DNA from: Rhodothermales bacterium
GTDB taxonomy: Bacteria > Bacteroidota > Rhodothermia > Rhodothermales > ISCAR-4553
DNA length: 34,901 bases
Assembly: GCA_026984335.1 (NCBI GenBank)
Contig: JALSSK010000451.1
Span: 1-34,901 of the forward strand
Reading direction: 5' to 3'
Shown piece by piece: positions 28,403 through 34,901 of this stretch; positions within the stretch are counted from its first letter, which is position 1, and every line of letters starts with the position of its first letter. Made by a program: the position numbers and the translations under genes. Below the pieces are notes generated by a model. It did not search any database. It saw only the letters and a program-made list of their open reading frames with translations, and had not been told where the DNA came from.

Positions 28403-28585
28403 GGCGCGGGACGGTTTGCGGTCGGTGGGTGAAAACGGGGCTCTCTCTCACGAACCACAGAGGGATCCGTTCTTGCCGCCCGGTCGATTTCTTCACGTTT
28501 TGACGTTCCGGGTCCCACCCTCTCCGTCGTTCATGCCGGTTCAAGGCGCTGGGGATGGCCCTGGCGGCCTCGGCATAAGACCGAA

Positions 28586-28617
28586 ACGTCTTCCCCGCGA
28601 GGGATTCGGGAAGACGT
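28586..28617 (-). terminator. Putative terminator hairpin downstream of anmK
   Basis: 10-bp perfect stem ACGTCTTCCC (28586-28595) / GGGAAGACGT (28608-28617); minus strand continues TTTCGGTCTTA. Confidence 0.5.
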
Positions 28618-28679
28618 CGCGCCGCTTCGGGAAGCAGCCGGACGGTTTCGCCGCGGATGGGCCGTTCGGGGCGCCGTGC

Positions 28680-29879
28680 TCAGCCCGGAAAGCAGAGCTT
28701 GCCGAGGAGCGTCGGGCGGGCGGCGCCGGTGACGGAGGGGAGGTTCGTCGGCACGCCGTTGACCGTCTCGTGCGCGAGCACGGCGAAACAGAGCGCCTCC
28801 TTCGCGTCGGGGTCGATGCCGTAGGCGGCGACGGAGCGGACGGGCGCGGGCGCGAAGGCTTCCGCGAGGCGGGCCATGAGGAAGGCGTTGTGGACACCGC
28901 CGCCGGAGACGATGAGCGCCTCGAGCCGGCGGCCCGGAGCGACGAAGCGCGCGTACGCGTCGTGGATCGAACGGACGGTGAGCATCGCCGCCGTCGCCAT
29001 GAGGTCGGCGGGGTCGGTGATGCCGAGGGCGGCGGCGCGGGCCTCCATCGCCGCGACGAAGGCGTCGCCGAAGTCCTCGCGCCCGGTGGAACGGGGGGGC
29101 GTCCGGGCGAAGAAAGGGTGGGCGAGGAGCTCCGCGAGCAGGGTTTCGCGCACCCGTCCCCGCGCGGCGAGCGCGCCGCCGGCGTCGTAGGCCGCGCCGA
29201 GCCGGCGGCGGGCGAGGGCGTCGAGCACCATGTTGGCGGGGCCGGTGTCGAAGGCGGAGACGGCCCCGGGCGGGGCGCCGGCGGGAAGGACGGTGAGGTT
29301 GGCGATGCCGCCGAGGTTGAGCAGCCCGCGCGTCTCGGCGTCGTCGGAGAAGAGGGCGTAGTCGAAGTACGGCGCGAGGGGCGCGCCCTGCCCCCCGAGC
29401 GCCACGTCGGCCGTGCGGAAGTCGCCCACGACGGGGAGGCCGAGGAGGTTGGCGAGCATCGAGGGGTCTCCGATCTGAAGGGTGGACGCGGTGGGCAGGC
29501 CCGCGCACGGCTCGGCCTTCGGCACGTGGTGGACCGTCTGCCCGTGCGAGCCGACGAGGTCGAGGTCGGCCACGGCGAGGCCGGCTTCGGCGGCGGCGGC
29601 GCGCACGGCTTCGGCGTACGTGTGGGCGAGGCGGGCGTTGAGCTGCGAGAGGGCGCGGACGGAGGAGGTCTCGGGCGCGGAGTTGGCCAGGAGCGCCGTA
29701 CGGAGCGCCTCCGGGTACGGAAGGCTCACGAAGGCGAGCGCTTCGAGGCGAAGGGCGCGCCCGCTTCCCGAGAGCCGCGCCACGGCCGCATCCACGCCGT
29801 CGAGCGAGGTGCCGCTCATCAACCCGGCGACGAGGCGGGTCTCTTTCGCGAAGAGCCGCGCGAAGGGGGGAGGCGTCAT
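28680..29879 (-). CDS. anmK: Anhydro-N-acetylmuramic acid kinase
   Basis: VAGLMSGTSLDGVDAAVARL, DLVGSHGQTVHHVP, LQIGDPSMLANLLGLPVVGDFRTADVALGGQGAPLAPYFD, LNLGGIANLTVL, FDTGPANMVLDAL. Confidence 0.97.
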   Translation of the reverse strand: MTPPPFARLFAKETRLVAGLMSGTSLDGVDAAVARLSGSGRALRLEALAFVSLPYPEALRTALLANSAPETSSVRALSQLNARLAHTYAEAVRAAAAEAGLAVADLDLVGSHGQTVHHVPKAEPCAGLPTASTLQIGDPSMLANLLGLPVVGDFRTADVALGGQGAPLAPYFDYALFSDDAETRGLLNLGGIANLTVLPAGAPPGAVSAFDTGPANMVLDALARRRLGAAYDAGGALAARGRVRETLLAELLAHPFFARTPPRSTGREDFGDAFVAAMEARAAALGITDPADLMATAAMLTVRSIHDAYARFVAPGRRLEALIVSGGGVHNAFLMARLAEAFAPAPVRSVAAYGIDPDAKEALCFAVLAHETVNGVPTNLPSVTGAARPTLLGKLCFPG

Positions 29880-29897
29880 AGGCTCACCGTGGACGCG

Positions 29898-30542
29898 TCA
29901 CGATGCTTTTCGCCGCATCTCGGTGGCGAGGTGAAGGAACTCGGTGGCGCGCTCCGGCTGCCGGGCGGCGAGCTTCTCGTAGACGCGAGCGGCTTCCTCA
30001 AACTGGTTCTGCGATGCGTAGATCTTCGCGAGCGTCTCGGAGACCATGTCATCGATCTCGTTCTCCAGGTCCGGCGGCGGGATCGCGTGGGGCTCCGGGT
30101 CGGGCACGATGCGCGCCGACTCCAACTCCTCGATGAGGCGGTCGAGGTCCTCGAAGTCGGGCGGCGCTTCGTCCGGCTCGGGTTGCACCACCTCGCCCAC
30201 TTTCGTCCACGCCGGCGCTTCCACGGGCGTTTCGACGGCCCCGGTGCGCTGGGCGGGCCGCCGCGCTTCGGCCGGAGCGGCCCCGGGGTGCGCCCGTGCG
30301 ATGGCGGCGCGCCGGAGACCCGCGGCCACGGCGGGACTGTTCGGCACGAGGAAGCGGGCGTTCTGCCAGCTATGGAAAGCTTCGTCCCACCGATGCTCGG
30401 TCTCGTAGGCCCGCGCGAGCGCCACATGTGCGGCGGCATACGTCGGAACCGACGCGACGAGCTCCTCCAGAAGCGGCAGCGCCTCACCGGCGCGGTCCTT
30501 GTCGAGGAGCGAAAGCATATGTTGAAGCTTGGGGAGCGGCAT
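29898..30542 (-). CDS. Tetratricopeptide repeat protein
   Basis: C-terminal part of ORF 29898..32129; ATG at 30542 gives MPLPKLQHMLSLLDKDRAGEALPLLEELVASVPTYAAAHVALARAYETEHRWDEAFHSWQ; second TPR-like helix pair LAKIYASQNQFEEAARVYEKLAARQP. Confidence 0.82.
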   Translation of the reverse strand: MPLPKLQHMLSLLDKDRAGEALPLLEELVASVPTYAAAHVALARAYETEHRWDEAFHSWQNARFLVPNSPAVAAGLRRAAIARAHPGAAPAEARRPAQRTGAVETPVEAPAWTKVGEVVQPEPDEAPPDFEDLDRLIEELESARIVPDPEPHAIPPPDLENEIDDMVSETLAKIYASQNQFEEAARVYEKLAARQPERATEFLHLATEMRRKAS

Positions 30543-30682
30543 ACCGTGGATGAGAAAGCGCGTGGGAACGCAGGCGACGGGCGGGAGGCAGGAATGCGCG
30601 GGTCTTGCAGGCGGATGCCCTTCGTGATGCGTGCCGGGTCCCGCCGGGCCGTTGCGCCGCAAGGTACGCAATCCCGCGTAGC

Positions 30683-32209
30683 TCAGGCAAATCTTTGCGC
30701 GATTGTCCGGCGGGCCGGGCGGGCCTGCCGGAACTGGCGCACGTTGTACGCCGCGACGAGCCCGAAGCCGAGGGTGAAGAGCGCCTGAAACGGGGCCGCC
30801 GCCCACTCGCCGTAGACGAGCGTGACGCCGAGCCCGGCCAGGCAGTAGAGCGTCAGGAGAATCTCGATCCATACGATGCCGGGGATGCGCGTCTCGGCAT
30901 ACCGGGTGCGCCACCACGCCCGCCGGTTGCCGTGCGCGTGCACGTCGTACTTCGGCGTGCGGACGAACGCGGAGCGCTTGCCGCGCACGGCCTCCCAGAT
31001 CGCCCGCGTATTGTTGACGGCCATGCCCATGCTCGCGGCCATGAACAGCGGGAAGAGCATCGTCCTGCGCGGCCAGTCCGGATAGAGGGCGCGCTGGGCG
31101 AAAAGCTGGGCGAGGAAGAAGCCGACGAAGCCCGTGAGCCCGACGCCCATCACGGCGAAATACAGCTCGCCCGGGCCTTCTCCGAGGTTTTTGAAAAGCA
31201 TGAGAGGGGCGTGGAGCGCGGCGACGAGCACCACGAAGGGGAAGACGATGTGGGCCGTCAGGTGCAACGTGCCCTCGAGCTTGACGCGCCACGGCTGCGC
31301 CGACCGCCACAGCGGGCCGAGCATCTTGCGGGTCGTCTGAGCGGCTCCCTTCGTCCATCGAAATTGCTGGGAGCGGAGGGCGTTGATGTCCACGGGCAGT
31401 TCGCCCGGGGCTTCGAGCTCGGGGAGGTAGCGGAAGCGCCACCCTCTGAGCTGCGCCCGATAGCTCAGGTCGAGGTCTTCGGTGAGCGTGTCGCTTTGCC
31501 AGCCGCCCGCATCTTCGATGCAGGCCAGCCGCCAGATGCCGGCGGTGCCGTTGAAGTTGATGAAGCATCCGGCCAGGCTCCGCACGCGCTGTTCGATGGC
31601 GAAGTGGGTGTCGAGGCCGAAAGCCTGGATGCGGGTCAGGAGCGAGTGCCCGGCGTTGAGGTGTCCCCACCGCGCCTGCGCCATCCCCACGCGCGGGTCG
31701 GCGAAGGCCGGGACGGTGCGTCGGAGGAAGTCGGAGGGCGGGACGAAGTCGGCGTCGAAGACGGCGATGAGCGCGCCCCGCGCCAGGCGGAGGCCGTTCT
31801 GGAGCGCGCCCGCCTTGTAGCCGTCCCGCTTCTTCCGGTGGATGTGCACGATGTCGATGCCGCGCGCGCGCCAGTGCGCCACGCGCCGGGCCGTCAGCTC
31901 CGCCGTGTGATCGGTCGAGTCGTCGAGCACCTGAATCTCGAGCCGGCGCCGGGGGTAGTCGAGCCGGGCGCACGCGTCGATGAGCCGCTCGGCGACGAAG
32001 GCCTCGTTGAACAGGGGAAGTTGCACGGTCACGACCGGCCACGTCTCGTCCGGCTCGGGCGCCTCGTCCGGATTCGGGGGAGCGCCCGGAAGCAGTTCCT
32101 CCCGCCGCGCGTGGACGAGCGCCATCCACAGCAGATTGAGGCCGTACAACAGCAGCACGGCCATCCCGACGGCATAAAACGTGGCTATGAGCTGGGTTGC
32201 GAGCGGCAT
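30683..32209 (-). CDS. Glycosyltransferase family 2, processive (cellulose/mannan synthase-like), membrane
   Basis: GT2 signatures VTVQLPLFNE, VLDDSTDHT, VFDADFVP, TEDLDLSYRAQLRGW, QQFRW (QxxRW); flanking TM segments. Confidence 0.93.
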   Translation of the reverse strand: MPLATQLIATFYAVGMAVLLLYGLNLLWMALVHARREELLPGAPPNPDEAPEPDETWPVVTVQLPLFNEAFVAERLIDACARLDYPRRRLEIQVLDDSTDHTAELTARRVAHWRARGIDIVHIHRKKRDGYKAGALQNGLRLARGALIAVFDADFVPPSDFLRRTVPAFADPRVGMAQARWGHLNAGHSLLTRIQAFGLDTHFAIEQRVRSLAGCFINFNGTAGIWRLACIEDAGGWQSDTLTEDLDLSYRAQLRGWRFRYLPELEAPGELPVDINALRSQQFRWTKGAAQTTRKMLGPLWRSAQPWRVKLEGTLHLTAHIVFPFVVLVAALHAPLMLFKNLGEGPGELYFAVMGVGLTGFVGFFLAQLFAQRALYPDWPRRTMLFPLFMAASMGMAVNNTRAIWEAVRGKRSAFVRTPKYDVHAHGNRRAWWRTRYAETRIPGIVWIEILLTLYCLAGLGVTLVYGEWAAAPFQALFTLGFGLVAAYNVRQFRQARPARRTIAQRFA

Positions 32210-32266
32210 AAGGCTTGGGTAGGGGACCGGGCCCGGAAGGTTACGAAGCGGCGCCTTCGGAAGGAA

Positions 32267-32779
32267 TCACCAGTTCGACGTGGCTGCCGTGAAAATGTCG
32301 TCGGCGATCTTTTCGAGGGCGGCGGCGGCGGCGCTCTCCTCGCCCGCGAGCCCCTCCGTCAACGGATCATACTCCTCGAACCCGGAAAAGGACCGGCGGA
32401 AGATCTCTTTCTTCTCGACGCGGTCCTCATAGCGGGCCGTGACGAAGATGGTGACGCGGTTCCGCGTGGTGCGTTCCTGCCCGCCGACGGCCGTGGGCTC
32501 GTTCGAGTAGCGGTCGATGGTGGCGGTGAGCACGGCGTCGGCCTGCTCGGGGTCCTCTTCGAGCGAGAGGCGCGTCTGCCCGACGAAGCGGTCGATGAGC
32601 AGCCGCGTGAGCCGGTCGTCGAGGCCGGTGACGGTGCTGACGCTGTGGTCCTCGGCGAGCGGGACGGCGATGGTGTGGAGGTGCGCCGGGATGGTGGCGC
32701 CGGTGAAGCTGTAATAGGCGCAGCCGCCAAGCAGAAGCGCGGCGGCGAGCGAGAGGCGGAGCGGGGGGGAATGAATCAT
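32267..32779 (-). CDS. lptE: LptE family outer-membrane lipoprotein
   Basis: Lipoprotein signal LSLAAALLLGGCAYYSFTGATIPAHLHTIAVPLAEDHS...LDDRLTRLLIDRFVGQTRLSL typical of Bacteroidota LptE. Confidence 0.9.
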   Translation of the reverse strand: MIHSPPLRLSLAAALLLGGCAYYSFTGATIPAHLHTIAVPLAEDHSVSTVTGLDDRLTRLLIDRFVGQTRLSLEEDPEQADAVLTATIDRYSNEPTAVGGQERTTRNRVTIFVTARYEDRVEKKEIFRRSFSGFEEYDPLTEGLAGEESAAAAALEKIADDIFTAATSNW

Positions 32780-32800
32780 GCCGGGGATGGAGGCGGAACG

Positions 32801-34072
<1,272 letters not shown>

Positions 34073-34130
34073 GATTGCTGATCTGAGGAGCGAGAGCCGT
34101 GTGGTCCGTCAAGCCGGGCGGCACGCTTTC

Positions 34131-34155
34131 GTATTGCGTATTGCGTATTGCGTTA
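34131..34155. repeat. Heptanucleotide tandem repeat (GTATTGC)x3
   Basis: GTATTGCGTATTGCGTATTGCGTTAA read directly. Confidence 0.85.
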
Positions 34156-34252
34156 ATAAGGCGTTCTTCACTTCTTCGGCGTGAATGGGCATGGTTGCCG
34201 GTTCGGGGCAAGCTAAAGCATGCGGCTACATTCATGTGATCAAAATGTGGCG

Positions 34253-34268
34253 GCAGCCTTCAGGCTGC
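34253..34268. repeat. Short perfect hairpin repeat-like element
   Basis: GCAGCC-TTCA-GGCTGC, preceded by GCAAGCTAAAGCATGCGGCTACA. Confidence 0.6.
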
Positions 34269-34332
34269 GTTTCTCCGCGCAAACCCGGCCCATTGCTTTC
34301 CGGAAGCGCTCTTACGCACTACGGAATGCGTC

Positions 34333-34674
34333 TCATGTGGGGCTTCCGTCCGATTTTCCGGACCGCTGCTTAAACGCTTCAACTTCGTCAAGAATACGCC
34401 GGTCGGCCGTGAATTTTCCGCCGAAACGCCGAAGGCCGTCTGCCCGCATGGCGGCGGCGTGCCGTTCGAAGTAGGCATTCAGGTGCGCGCGGTCGGTCAC
34501 GTAATAATGCACGCACCACGTCCGTGCGCCGGGGCGGTCCGTCTCCACGCGATGCCGCACGGCGCGCTCGAAGCCGTCGATGGCGAGCATCTCGCGGATG
34601 TGCTCGCGCAGCCACGCCGAGAAGGCGTCGGCCGCCTCGTCCTTCACGTGGAGGTTGACTTCGTAGACGAGCAT
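34333..34674 (-). CDS. DUF4286 family protein
   Basis: MLVYEVNLHVKDEAADAFSAWLREHIREMLAIDGFERAV...YYVTDRAHLNAYFERHAAAMRADGLRRFGGKFTADRRIL. Confidence 0.88.
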   Translation of the reverse strand: MLVYEVNLHVKDEAADAFSAWLREHIREMLAIDGFERAVRHRVETDRPGARTWCVHYYVTDRAHLNAYFERHAAAMRADGLRRFGGKFTADRRILDEVEAFKQRSGKSDGSPT

Positions 34675-34705
34675 CGAGACGGGGTTGGTCGGGGGGAGAG
34701 GCGGC

Positions 34706-34901
34706 TCAGGCGAGGGCGGGTTCCGCCGCTCCGAGCGGTTCGCCGATGAGGGTCGCCGAGGTGCAGTCGGTGATCCGCACCTTCACGTACTGCCCTTTCG
34801 CGAAGTTCTTTCGGGCGAAGACGACCATCTTGTTCGTGTCCGTCCGTCCGGCGAGCCGTTCGTCGCTCCGGCGGCTCGGCCCTTCGACGAGGACCGTGTG
34901 C
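34706..34901 (-). CDS. miaB: tRNA-2-methylthio-N6-dimethylallyladenosine synthase, C-terminal end (partial, runs off window)
   Basis: Minus-strand translation from the window edge: [64 protein letters not shown], matching the MiaB C-terminal TRAM domain. Confidence 0.88.
   Translation of the reverse strand, partial: HTVLVEGPSRRSDERLAGRTDTNKMVVFARKNFAKGQYVKVRITDCTSATLIGEPLGAAEPALA

Noticed and set aside
28403-28679. Possible TPP riboswitch upstream of thiL
   Set aside because: No recognisable THI-box core (CUGAGA/ACCUGA...) on the minus strand of this region.
34131-34155. Possible CRISPR-like array
   Set aside because: Only 7-bp units without spacers; a simple tandem repeat, not CRISPR.

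Overview
GC-rich bacterial window. Gene content suggests Bacteroidota, probably Rhodothermales-like (inference from the TonB, LptE, DUF4286 and miaB/sigma-54/lptE neighbourhood). About 23 protein genes are supportable. Main blocks: (a) 0.3-10.3 kb, assorted genes: YccF, TonB, a Tat-exported hydroxypyruvate-isomerase-like TIM barrel, a TRIC channel, an LVIVD-repeat + DUF305 pair, an SDR and a proline-iminopeptidase-like hydrolase. (b) 10.6-12.9 kb, a predicted exported fusion of a beta-lactamase-like serine hydrolase with a VanX-type D-Ala-D-Ala dipeptidase. (c) 13.4-24.3 kb, an apparent amino-sugar/chitin-type catabolic locus: LacI regulator, SSS symporter, NagB-PIG-L fusion, ROK kinase, CBM9-like protein, GHL10-like protein, NagX-like membrane protein and GH18 chitinase. 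Two LacI-type operators 22 bp apart sit in the divergent promoter region. (d) 24.4-24.6 kb, an internally deleted IS5-type transposase remnant missing from the ORF track. (e) A metzincin-like protease and thiL. (f) A minus-strand envelope cluster: miaB, DUF4286, sigma-54 regulator, lptE, GT2, TPR protein, anmK. The best candidate system is the amino-sugar locus, which has no separate nagA and no SusC/D pair. In it a NagB domain with a substituted catalytic-triad Asp is fused to a PIG-L deacetylase domain. No rRNA, tRNA or CRISPR was recognised. All family names come from reading motifs; no database search was run.
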